A stretch of 64,000 nt of DNA from Tetradesmus obliquus (Eukaryota > Chlorophyta > Chlorophyceae > Sphaeropleales > Scenedesmaceae), in NCBI GenBank assembly GCA_030272155.1, contig CP126197.1, positions 3,898,001 to 3,962,000 of the forward strand. Direction: 5' to 3'. Below the pieces are notes generated by a model. The model saw nothing but the letters and a program-made list of their open reading frames with translations. It did no database searches and was not told the origin of the DNA. The translations under genes were made by a program, and so were the position numbers. Positions 11,401 through 20,474 of this stretch are shown piece by piece. Each line of letters opens with the position of its first letter. The first letter of the stretch is position 1.

Positions 11401-13958
11401 TGTGCCGCTTTCTGGCAAAGATGAAGGTGCTGACTATGCGCTCGCTTCATGCTGATCCTTCTGATCCTTCCTTTTCCACTTCCATAACCAACTGGTGTCT
11501 TGCTGTGCCGCACTTCCTGCATGCAGGAGAAGAAGGTGCTGGACAAGCATACCAACCTCCTGCTGCTGACCATGATGTTGCCTCAGCAAACTGTGGTTTT
11601 GATCTGCCTATCTTTTCATGCCCTCGCAGGAGAAGAAGAAGGTGCTGGACAAGCTCACCAACCTGGCCACCTCGCTGCTGACCATGATGTTGCCTCTGCA
11701 AAATTTGATTTTGATCTGCCTATCTGTTCATGCTCACAGGAAAAAAAAGAAGGTGCTGGACAAGCACATGACCCCTTGCGGATTTCACAAACAATTCATA
11801 CATACACTTGTGTCTTTCTGCATGTTTTCCTGCCTGCAGGAGAAGAAGAAGGTGCTGGACAAGCACACCAACCTGGCCACCTCGCTGCTTGGGGCTATCA
11901 AGGGCCGCGGCCTGGACGGCTTCTACAACCTGGAGGAGGACCTGCTCACAGGCAAAGGGGACAGCGCAGGGCTGCTCAAGCTGCTGCAGGTGCGCCGAGA
12001 CGTGCGGCTGCAGGCTGACCTTGTTTTGCGGTTGAGTAAGGATTGAGTAAGGATATGCATGTTTGTTTGGCAGCACAACATGCGCACCTGCTCGATTCAC
12101 AGCGCCTGGTTGTGGTTTGAAATCAACCGCGCACACGACGGCTCCCAAGACCACTCGTCGTGCCGCATTCTTGCAGGGTGCCAAGGGCACAGCAGCCGAT
12201 AAGCTGCGGCTGGGGCTGCTGCAGCTGCTGGCTGCTGAGTCAGCGCCTGCATGCCCTGACTCAACCCTGCAAATGACTAATGCCTAATGCCCAAAACCCT
12301 CGTCATGCTGCACTCCTGCAGGGCGCCAAAGGCACAGCAGCAGACAAGCTGAGGCTGGGGCTGGTCAGCTGCTTGCTGCTGAGTCAGCACCTGCATGCCT
12401 CAAGTAAACCCTGCAAATGACCAAACCCAAAACCCTTGTCCATGTCTGCATTCCTGCAGGGTGCCAAGGGCACAGCAGCAGACAAGTTGCGGCTGGGGCT
12501 GGTGCAGCTGCTGGCTGCTGAGTCAGCACCGAGTGAGGCAGAGCTGGCAGAGTTGACCGGGGCGTTGACTGCTGCCGGCGTGCCCGACACGACAGCGCTC
12601 ACATACGTTGCGCGGCTGCGGCGCAACAGGCTTGTAGGCAGCGCGCGGCCCGCACCAGGTGCGCTGTATGACACTGTTTGTGTTCATTTGCTGATGAAGG
12701 TGCTAGGGGTTTGTCGTTTGCATGTTCAGTTAAATATCATCCTGGTGCTTCGCCTTGCAACAGGCTGGTGGGCAGTGCGCGGCCCGCACCAGGCGGGTGG
12801 GGACGAGGGGCGTCAACTGAACGACATGCGCAGCTGATTGTGTGCCTTGCTGGTACAACATGCGCAGCAGGTTTAGGGCGCCCAGCCAACCTGCAACATC
12901 GTAGCCATCGTACAAATGCATGCTCGCGACGGTTGCAATGTTGAATCGTGTCCATCATTGAGCGTCATTGATCACAATCGTTTGCTTGCCTGGGCGCGCC
13001 CAGCCAGGGCAACCTGTTAGATTGGGCCCACAAGGTGCTGGGGCAGGGTATCCAGCTGCTCACAACTGTTTCTGTGGTGATCCTGGGTGCATCCTCTAAT
13101 ATTTCAATAACTGACTTCCATCATCTTGTTTCTGTGTCGACCTCTTGATGTATACATAGAGATTACATCAGATGTGTGTGTGCGTTTTGTGCATGTGCAG
13201 CCGCAGGGCAGGGAGCTTTGGGCGCACCCAGCCAGGGCAACCTGTTGGATTGGGCCGACAAGGCACTGGGGCAGGGCATCAGCAGCTGCTCACAACTCTT
13301 TCTCTTGTTTTATTTTCCGGGTGGCTTCTTTCAACACCTCTTCAACTGACTTCCATCAGCTTGTTCTATTTGTTGACCTCTAATTATGCGCGTTTCGTGC
13401 ATGTGCAGCCGCAGGGCAGGGGGCTTTAGGCGCGCCTAGCCAGGGCAACCTGTTGGATTGGGCTGACAAGGCACTGGGGCAGGGCATCTCCAGCGTCACG
13501 CGCAGCGTCAAAAACCTGCTCAGCGGCGCGCGGCAGGCCCCGGTGGCGGCTGCACTTGAGGCGCTGATGGATGGCAAGCAGGTGGGTTGTTAGAATGCTT
13601 CAACTGCTTGTGCTGTGCATGTGTTCTCTGTTGTGCTGCTGGCACAGGGACAGGAAGTATGTGGGTTGACTGTGGGCGGGCCCGGAATGCTGTGCCACTG
13701 GGGTGCAGTGAGCAGTGTTGGCGTGCAGCTTGGTGGAGCGGCTGCTGGTGGTGCTGCCACATGCTTTGGTGCAGTGTTTTGTACCTAGTGGCAGGCCATC
13801 CAAAGTGCTGGTGGCAGGGTGCGGGCGAGTAGCAGGTCCAACTGCAGCTGCACTGATGTGCTGCTGCTGGCGACGTGCCCAATATGTTGTATTAGCTTAG
13901 CTGCGACATTCGTAGTTGCAAACTCTGTTTCAGGCAAAGCTCAACATTTTCCTGACTG

Positions 13959-14029
<71 letters not shown>

Positions 14030-14134
14030 AGGGCACGCAGGAGTTTGACAGCTTTGCAGTCATGGACCCAAAGCTGCCCCCGGGGCGCACAGGTGCGCAG
14101 CAGCCAGCAAGCAAGCAAGCAAGCAAGCAAAGCA

Positions 14135-14174
<40 letters not shown>

Positions 14175-14450
14175 GTACATGCAGCAACCGTGATTAAATC
14201 ATGTTGTCAGCAAGCCTGCTGTGGCTGTTGTACCACCTAAGCCGGCCTGCAGCAGGCCTGCGGTTCCATGCCGCTGCATGCACCTGTGCCAGTAGTGATG
14301 CGCGCCGGTCCTGCGACAGCGTGCTGCGGCAACATGTTTTTGGCTTCAAACCAGCTAGGCTTCAAGGGCATGCACTGGCGCAAATCGCCAATTTGATGAC
14401 GGATTTCAAATCACTTCTTGTTCACAGTTTCTCTCCTCCACCTGCTCCTC

Positions 14451-14485
<35 letters not shown>

Positions 14486-15321
14486 GCCAGGCCTGGACCG
14501 CGCCAAAGGCCCTTTTCGTGAGGCGCTGGTGTTCATGATCGGCGGAGGCAACTACCTGGAGCGGGAGAGCCTGGCTGCATGGGCCAGCAGGAGCACACCG
14601 CCACGCCAGGTGCGGCTGCCATCAGTATCCAGAAGCTATCTGTATGTATCCACACAGCACCTGCTCATGCATGTATATGGGTTGTGCCACGGCAGATGTG
14701 CGCTTGCGCCTGCAGCTGACTGCCAGGCCGCAGCTTGAGCGAGAGAGAGCCTGGCTGCGTGGGCCAGCAGGAGCACGCCCCCGCGCCAGGTGCGAGGCAG
14801 CCAGGCCTGCGGCTGCAGCTTCAGCTGGCTGTAGTTATAAATTGTATGAGACGGAGGGGTCCAGCCAGCTTCTGAAATCAATGCTGTGCACACAGCAGTG
14901 ACGGAGGGGTCCAGCCAGCTCTTGAAATCAATGCTGTGCACACAGCAGTGGATGCAGACGCTGTCTGTATGTATCCAGCCGCCGCCTGCTTATGCATGTA
15001 TGAGTTGTGCCACGGCGGGCGACCGCCAGGCCACGGCTCGCATGCGTATCCGTGACGGCTTGCCTGACCGCGTTGAACACGGACCATGTCAAGTGCTGCG
15101 CAGTGCACAGCTGTCATCGCAGCCTGGTGCGCTGCAACCACTTACCTGCTTACAACTTTCACGCCCGACCGCTGCTGCTGCTGCTGCAGGTATTGTATGG
15201 TGCCACCGAGATGCTGGCTGGTGAGGAGTTCCTGCACCAGCTGGAGGAGCTGGGCAGACGCAGCGGCATTGCACCAGCAGCGCCGGCAGCAGCAGCAGCA
15301 GCAGCTGGCGGAGCACCATAG
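8446..15321 (+). CDS. SLY1: SLY1, Sec1/Munc18-family protein of ER-Golgi fusion
   Basis: SM protein that binds the syntaxin-5 type SNARE and promotes ER-to-Golgi membrane fusion; cytosolic, peripheral on membranes. Exons: 8446-8476, 8587-9074, 9521-9799, 10377-10535, 11089-11256, 11840-11989, 12460-12658, 13409-13581, 14032-14092, 14491-14609, 15190-15321 (652 residues, a normal length). Phases close throughout. The N-terminus MSLNIRQKQADALLRMLNLH matches the plant SLY1 start and is interrupted by the first intron. Other hallmarks: DVPAIYFVHPTPENVERI, LFSVLVTLGVVPIIRCP, RPLLVLLDRNFDLSVMLQH, LKKSY-like HAKKSYDVDDKDFFW, NLLDWADKALGQGI and EALVFMIGGGNYLE. The end is a poly-Ala tail. Exon 13409 has two possible acceptors six bases apart (13409 or 13415), both in frame. 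Introns contain about sixteen decoy junction copies, the densest set in the window. Confidence 0.95.
9868..9940 (+). repeat. Decoy copy of SLY1 exon 9521-9799 3' end with donor
   Basis: Copies the end of the exon (ctgctggactgtaactttga through gccgctggtgcag) and a GTGGGG donor, 136 bases after the functional donor. Confidence 0.88.
10041..10275 (+). repeat. Three decoy copies of SLY1 exon 10377-10535 start
   Basis: Copies of gatgtgctgggcctcaagct begin near 10046, at 10134 and near 10246. Only the copy at 10134 keeps a clean CAG acceptor; the others read GCAAAA and GCATGG at that point. Confidence 0.9.
10636..10695 (+). repeat. Decoy copy of SLY1 exon 10377-10535 3' end
   Basis: Copy of the GACAAGGACTTCTTCTGGGA...CTTCCC segment. 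Its former donor reads ATAG then GCGAG, so GT is lost, leaving at best a GC donor. Confidence 0.85.
10949..11012 (+). repeat. Diverged decoy of SLY1 exon 11089-11256 start
   Basis: A CACAG acceptor then gcagctgcagaaaaacaaaa and sequence matching the CAGCTGCAGAAGTACAAGGC region of the true exon; about 19 bases of the exon start are missing. Confidence 0.75.
11520..11790 (+). repeat. Three decoy copies of SLY1 exon 11840-11989 start
   Basis: Acceptors at 11527, 11630 and 11740 are each followed by a copy of the EKKKVLDK-encoding start; the functional exon starts at 11840. Spacings are 103, 110 and 100 bases. The copy at 11630 is open and in frame to the true exon (210 bases, 70 codons). Confidence 0.92.
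12170..12400 (+). repeat. Two decoy copies of SLY1 exon 12460-12658 start
   Basis: Exon-start copies (ggtgccaagggcacagcagc) begin at 12177 and 12322, before the true start at 12460; spacings 145 and 138. Both acceptors are intact CAG. Each copy extends about 70-80 exon bases, then turns into the intron sequence aaatgac...aaaaccct. Confidence 0.92.
12760..12815 (+). repeat. Decoy copy of SLY1 exon 12460-12658 3' end
   Basis: Copies ggctggtgggcagtgcgcgg and cccgcaccag; the donor position reads GCGGGT instead of GTGCGC, 134 bases after the functional donor. Confidence 0.85.
12980..13320 (+). repeat. Two decoy copies of SLY1 exon 13409-13581 start
   Basis: Copies of the segment encoding QGNLLDWADKALGQGI begin near 12985 and at 13201, each followed by copied intron (agctgctcacaactctttct). 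The second is 208 bases before the functional junction and keeps the double CAG acceptor. A shorter, poorer match occurs near 12875. Confidence 0.9.
13960..14031 (+). repeat. (CTG)n tract ending in the acceptor of SLY1 exon 14032
   Basis: About 23 uninterrupted CTG units run directly into CAG, the 3' splice site. No other pyrimidine tract lies close to the junction. Confidence 0.88.
14099..14175 (+). repeat. AGCA/AGCC tetranucleotide array just after SLY1 donor 14093
   Basis: About eighteen tetranucleotide units, first aagc/agca then cagc/agcc, starting within ten bases of the exon 14032-14092 donor. Confidence 0.85.
14455..14490 (+). repeat. (CTG)n tract at the acceptor of SLY1 exon 14491
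   Basis: About ten CTG units followed by ccgccag, the 3' splice site. Confidence 0.8.
14733..14795 (+). repeat. Decoy copy of SLY1 exon 14491-14609 3' end with donor
   Basis: Copies ...gagagcctggctgcgtgggc...cgccag followed by GTGCGA; the donor sits exactly 180 bases after the functional one. Confidence 0.87.
14850..15030 (+). repeat. 50-bp direct duplication plus a copied intron block
   Basis: The unit beginning gacggaggggtccagccagc occurs at 14850 and 14900, exactly 50 bases apart. The following block (ctgtctgtatgtatccagcc...gttgtgccacggc) copies intron sequence found at about 14635-14700. Confidence 0.8.
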
Positions 15322-15324
15322 CGA

Positions 15325-15415
15325 GAGCAGCAGCAGCAGCAGCTGGAGGAGCTGGCGTGGCGCAGCGGCATTGCTCGGCACCAGCAGCAGCTGGTGCAGC
15401 ACCATAGCGCAGGTG
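15325..15415 (+). repeat. Copy of the end of the last SLY1 exon in the 3' UTR
   Basis: Repeats the segment encoding LEELGRRSGIAP, the CAG run and the region around the stop codon. Here the copied exon end lies in the 3' UTR and not in an intron. Confidence 0.7.
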
Positions 15416-15530
15416 CTGTGTTGCTGCAGCAGTAGCAGCTGGCGGCTGTTGAAGGGTGAACGCATCAGCAGGCGCCTTGTGGCTTGAACACAGGTGGCGG
15501 TCTGAAATAGCCAATGTTTCACCAGCTTCC

Positions 15531-15532
<2 letters not shown>

Positions 15533-15579
<47 letters not shown>
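15533..15579 (+). repeat. (CAG)n microsatellite downstream of SLY1
   Basis: About 15 perfect CAG units, in the presumed 3' UTR or intergenic space. Confidence 0.9.
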
Positions 15580-15580
<1 letters not shown>

Positions 15581-16218
15581 CTGCTAGCAGGTGGCGTGCT
15601 CCTAGGTGGTACTGCCTGCCAGGCACGTTGCGTCACACCCGCTTAGTAAGCGGTAGCAGTTAAGGCATGTGCGTGTGACACAGCGTCTGCTGGCTGCGGC
15701 TGCTGCACCTGAAACTTTCAGGTGCTCGGAGCACCTGAAATGAGCCTGCCGCTGCCAGTGAGCACATGCGGTGCGGCACAGACATGGTCAGCTACACGTG
15801 GAGCAGCGTCGAGTAACAGCAGTGCAGTAGTGCCAAAGTGTGTGCCGCAATGCACACCCACGTGTGGCGGCATGCTACTTACGACTAACCCTTCCATCCA
15901 TGTGTCTTTGTGAAAGGATTACACGTACAGGCTTGCCTAGCAGGGAGTTGCACTTGGGAGCCAGCCATCAACAAAGAGGCGCCCAGGATCCACCAAACAC
16001 AACACACACGAGGTTCGAACCTGAATTCAGGCATCATGCACAGGCAGCAATAACACCCAGCCAGCTGCACCAGCAGAATGCGCCAGCAGCACAAACTCCA
16101 ACCTGGAAGCCAGTTCCAGAGAACCCACACACAATGTTCCTCAAGGCACGCCATGCACTCAATCGTCTGCCGTTATGCCCGGGCATGACCTATCGACACA
16201 TAGCTGTACAGCGAGCGT

Positions 16219-17434
16219 TCATGCAAGCGTATGGCGCTGAAGGGTGTGCATCATTCGGATGCCGAAGCAAGCAGCTGCAGCCGCCTGATAGCATGCACGA
16301 GCTGCACACCAACAGCGCAGCTGCTGCTCAGCAATGCATAATGAAAGCTCCTCCTGCAGTGACAACAACCACACGCATGCATGCAGCAGAGAACAGCAAA
16401 ATGTGAAAGTTGACATACATTGTTGACGTCCCCGCCTTCTCGCACAAAGGGCGCTGCATCACCCATCACCATATGCGGCAGCTCGATGTCAAACAACAAC
16501 AACAACTGCTGCATGCATGCATGTGCCCACCAGTAGCGCACACCACTGGTGTCTGGCAGGCACCTGAGACTGGCTCAACCACCAACTAACGCAAAATCAA
16601 AATCGCGCACCGGCCGGGAGTGCAACGCAGTGTCGACCTCATTGCACCGCTTTGCCTATTTGCAGAAACTGCTGGCGGCATTACACGCCATAGGACACCA
16701 TCAAGTCAGCTTGCACAGCAATGCGCACACACTGCCTGTCCTGCCCATGTGCTGCCCCACACGCAGCACTGGCGGTCCATTGTCTGCCGTTGTGCGTGTG
16801 CACACAGTTGTGCTGGGCAGCAGTGTACTGCAACGCCAAGCACAAGCATGCATTACAGTTTCAAACACGCCGACCTCACTGCCAGGCTTACACAGCCCAA
16901 CAACAACAAAGCAGCAGCCTAGCCTGCGCCACGCCAGGAGTAGCGGCATGCACTAGAACCAAGCAAGCAAGCTGCCTCACGGACCACTGGCAACAACAGC
17001 AACAGCAACAGGGGCTGCAGAGGCAGCGGGCAGTCCAGAAACTGCAACAGGCAATGCTGCTGCCCACAATCAACACGCAGCAAGATGCAAAACAGTAGCA
17101 GGGGCTCCAGGCATGCAAAAGTCAAACGTGGACTAACAGCACATGCGCTTTCAACAGCCGTGGCGGTCCGGTACAATGCTGCTGTGGCACCTTTATGCCT
17201 CGAGCAGCTGCGGCACAGACACAGTTGACCCGCAGCATGCGGCACGCACCCAGTATGTGCCAAACGACACCATGCAAGCATCAGCATAAATGCCTGCAAG
17301 CATCATCATGCTGCATTGCAGCATCCAAAACTGGTAGAGCTGGGTTGCCGCGCAAAATGCTGCAGCCTTCAATGGCGGTCAGCAGCATCATGTTTTCAGC
17401 ACCAATCGCATCCATCCATTCAATCACACCTAGC
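16219..17434 (-). other. Possible unrecognised minus-strand exons or gene relic
   Basis: Three short stretches look like protein: a segment starting after a CAG at 17434 reading LGVIEWMDAIGAENMMLL and continuing with ILRGNPALPVLDA; one near 16415-16500 including FDIELPHMVMGDAAPFVREG with a possible GTATGT donor; and one at about 16219-16350 beginning EELSLCIAEQQL. I could not join them into a gene with sound junctions, nor recognise a family. They may be exons of a small unknown gene, a decayed gene, or chance. Confidence 0.25.
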
Positions 17435-17938
17435 CTGTCTCCTATGCAATGGCACAGATCTGGGCTCCAGCCGCCTGGCTGTAATCAGGTCTTGTGCTGC
17501 AGCATGCAGCACCAGGAACAACCTGCTACTACTAAGCGAGCACAGTGATGCATGGCAATGCCGCGCGGCAACGCATGCTTACACACCACACCTCAAACCA
17601 CATGCATGTGGTGCATGCATGAGCTCAAATTCACCACCATCACCCTGCCTAACTTGCATTCAGCCTTTGGCCTGCTATGTGACAAGGACAAAGCAGAACA
17701 TGCCTTCCATGCAGCTCTTTGCACAACTTGCTTATGCAGAAGCTGCACTGGAGGCTTTGGTTTTATACAGGGCCTGCGGCCTGCCTACAGCAGAACCGGG
17801 GAAAACTGGAACGGCGTCACACACAACATGCAGAAACGCAACAACAGCTGACCATCACGTATAGCACATGACACCAACCACCACGCACTGCAACCACAAC
17901 CGCCACCAACGAGCGCAAGCGCAAACACACAAGAAGAA

Positions 17939-19650
17939 TCACTCAAACCCAAACGACATCTTGACCACCACATGATACAATCCTGCAAAGTGGCAGATGC
18001 TTGCAAGCAGCACGAGGGTATGGAACACCTCGTGGTACCCAAACCACTTTGGATACGGGTCTGGCCAGTGTGTGGCATACACAAAGGCACCAATGGAGTA
18101 TAACACCCCACCCAGTGCCACTAGCAGCACCACTCCTGAGCCCACTGCCTCCAGCAGCTGCGGCAGGTAGGGCACTGCTGACCAGCCCAGCAGCAAGTAC
18201 GTGAAGGCGCTAACCGCCTTGGGGGCATGCGGCCATAGCCACGTCTGTCGAGGTGCAGCAGCAGGACAGCAGGACAGCAAGGAAGCAGGCAGGGTGTCAG
18301 CTGATGTTTGATTGGTGCACTTGGCCAGTACTGCTCATTGCCTTGGGGGCGTGCGGCCACAGCCAGGTCTGTTAAAAACTTGCAGCATGGGATGAGAGAG
18401 CAGAGGCAGAAGGACAGCAGCACAGCAGAACAGCAGGCAGGTGGTGGGTGGATGTTGGGTTGTGCATATGACAGACACCGCAAGTGCAACACTAGCGGCG
18501 TGTACAGGCGCTGCTGATGAGCTGCGGGAGGCACTGCACGGCGCACACGGCAATGTAGGCAAGTTGGCACCAGCAGCTCCACTGGTGGCAAGCGCTGTAG
18601 CTCCAGTGCACCTCACTTGTAACAAGCTACAACATATGCTGCTGTGCATGTTCCCGCCACCGCCAGCAGCGCTACAGACTTTTGAGCTGGCCGAGGGCAG
18701 CCATCAAGCCTCACCTTGCCCACGCCACACAGCGCGCCCAGCCATATCCTGCACAGCAGCTGCCGCCCGTCCACGTCCCCAGCCACGCGCGTGATCGGCA
18801 GCATCACAAACGGCGTGTAGGTCGCTGCAATGAGGCTGTAGATGGCTGAGTGGTCCAGCCTGCTTGCAGGAAAGCAGTGCAGGGGCATAGGAGGCGGCAA
18901 AACAGTTGCTTAGCGCTCAGGTTGGTGTATTAGGCAGGTTGCTGTATGCAGAGTTCGACGCATGGACTGCTGCCTAGCACTGAGCAGTGCAAGCAAGCAC
19001 GCTGTGCAGCATCCTGCAAGTCGCAGTAGATACTAGCAGTGGCAGCATATTCTGGGCAACCTACTACTGCTGGCTGCACTCCATGCAGTACTGTTTGCGC
19101 TGATGCAAGCAACTGCGCAGCATCCTGATAGCTGCAAGCAGGCATTGGCAGCTGCTGTGTGGATGTATGCTAACAGGGAGTGCCCCTGCTGCTGCTGCTG
19201 CTGCTGCTGCTGATATCTCCTACACTGCCTGGCAGGCCCATCAACGGAACTGGAGCTCAGCTATCACATAACCCTCTGCTGTTCTCACCTCCTGAGCAGT
19301 TTGTGCGTTGAAGGGCCCCAGTTGCCTGTGTGGTAGAGTCCACTGATGGCAAACTGGAAGAATGCAGCTGCCACATACACTGCAGCTGCAAGCGTGGAGC
19401 GCTTGCAGGGGGCCTCTGCTATCAGAATGAGCCCTGCTGCTAGCACTGCCCAGCAAGCATGCGCGTGCAGCACGCCACGAAGGCGTGGTTTGCAGCAGAC
19501 CGGGTCGATGCCGCTTGCTACCATGGTGCTGGCAGCATGCAGGGGGTCATGCCAACCCTGGTGCTGCTTGCTGCTCGGGTGCTCGTGCGGACCTTGTCGT
19601 CGGTCCGACACAACCTGTGGCGTCTCTGTCTGGCACTGTGCTGTCCCCAT
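17939..19650 (-). CDS. Hemolysin-III / PAQR (HlyIII) family seven-helix membrane protein
   Basis: Integral membrane protein of the adiponectin receptor/HlyIII superfamily, whose members are metal-dependent hydrolase-like receptors; this one is closer to the bacterial-type branch. Exons (minus strand): 19650-19289, 18859-18715, 18244-17939 (270 residues); phases 2 and 0, GT-AG. Marker motifs: PRLRGVLHAHACW at the first helix, AISGLYHTGNW (the S...H of the family), LDHSAIYSLIAATYTPF (D..H), GGVLYSIGAFVYATHWPDPY and WFGYHEVFHTLVLLASICHF (H...H). The conserved Ser, Asp and three His that form the zinc site are all present. Residues 1-50 are poorly conserved, so the start at 19650 (the first in-frame ATG) may not be right. 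"Hemolysin" is only the historical family name; no lytic function is implied. Confidence 0.85.
18330..18372 (-). repeat. Decoy copy of the third PAQR exon start
   Basis: Copies the acceptor and about 30 exon bases (plus strand ttgccttgggggcgtgcggc...), 124 bases upstream of the functional junction in the gene's direction. The CAG acceptor has changed, leaving ACAG then ACCTGG. Confidence 0.8.
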
Positions 19651-20474
19651 GACCGCCAGGTGCTGTGCGGTAGGAGTTTTGGTTCAGGCTTGTAGGGTTG
19701 CTGGCCCTTTCACTCCAGGAGCGGGAGGTAATAGCCCGGACTCACATACGTCGAAAGATCAAAGCACAACGTTGATCGTGAGCCGGTCAGGCTCGTATAT
19801 ACCCGCCACCGATTCGGTGAGAATCACCTGCTGACTGACTGAGGTCAAGGTGCGAGCATAAAACACTCACGCGACAACAGCAAAGACACGTTGAATGATG
19901 ATCACACTGGTATCGGGGTGCAGACGTGAGCAGCCTTGCACTGCGCCACTATGACAAGTCCTAGGAGGCATGTCTTGGGTGCGTCTTGGGTAACGCCAGC
20001 AGCACGTACCAAAGCAATACATAAAATGTTGCCCTGTTAAGTTACATTGTTTCAGGGTTGCAGTAATCGCTCCGCCGTCAAGCCCATGCAGGGCCAAGGG
20101 TGCACAGCTCAGCGCCAGCCTGGCACCCTGGCAGGAATGTCACTGCCCAGTGGTGGCTGCCCAATGCATCTCAGCACTGTGCAACAAACCGCTGAGTGCT
20201 GATACAGCGACGTAATACAACCTCACCCTTTACAACCAACAGGGCTTGAGCCAATGTGTACAGGGTTGTAGCATCCATAGGGTTACCCTAGTGCAGAACC
20301 CCATGGAATATTACATGCGCCTTCAAGGCGCACCAAGGCTTGGTGCATTCGGTGGATTGCCTGCCACCGCCACATGGCTGCACTCAGCCGCCCTCTACAC
20401 AGCGCCTCCCGCTACAACGGGCGCAACTCAAGGCAGCAGCAGCTGCCGCTAACATCACCCGACCTTGTTGCCCA
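19651..20474. other. Intergenic between PAQR start and cysteine-rich gene end
   Basis: Presumed promoter/5' UTR of the PAQR gene and 3' UTR of the next gene. TTACA (TGTAA on the minus strand) at 20311-20315 is a candidate poly(A) signal for the latter. No coding exon seen. Confidence 0.5.

Larger units (their letters stand above)
15322..17938. other. Long intergenic stretch between convergent SLY1 and PAQR genes
   Basis: No complete gene recognised. It holds the UTRs of two convergent genes, the CAG microsatellite and, on the minus strand, scattered coding-like fragments (separate entry). A TTACA (minus-strand TGTAA) at 17579-17583 could end the PAQR transcript. Confidence 0.5.

Noticed and set aside
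15334-15360. Extra coding exon downstream of the SLY1 stop
   Set aside because: It is a copy of the last exon's end; the stop at 15319-15321 precedes it and no donor lies between.
16009-16024. tRNA-like B box (gaggttcgaacctgaa)
   Set aside because: The T-arm stem does not pair on either strand and no A box or acceptor stem fits at the right distance.
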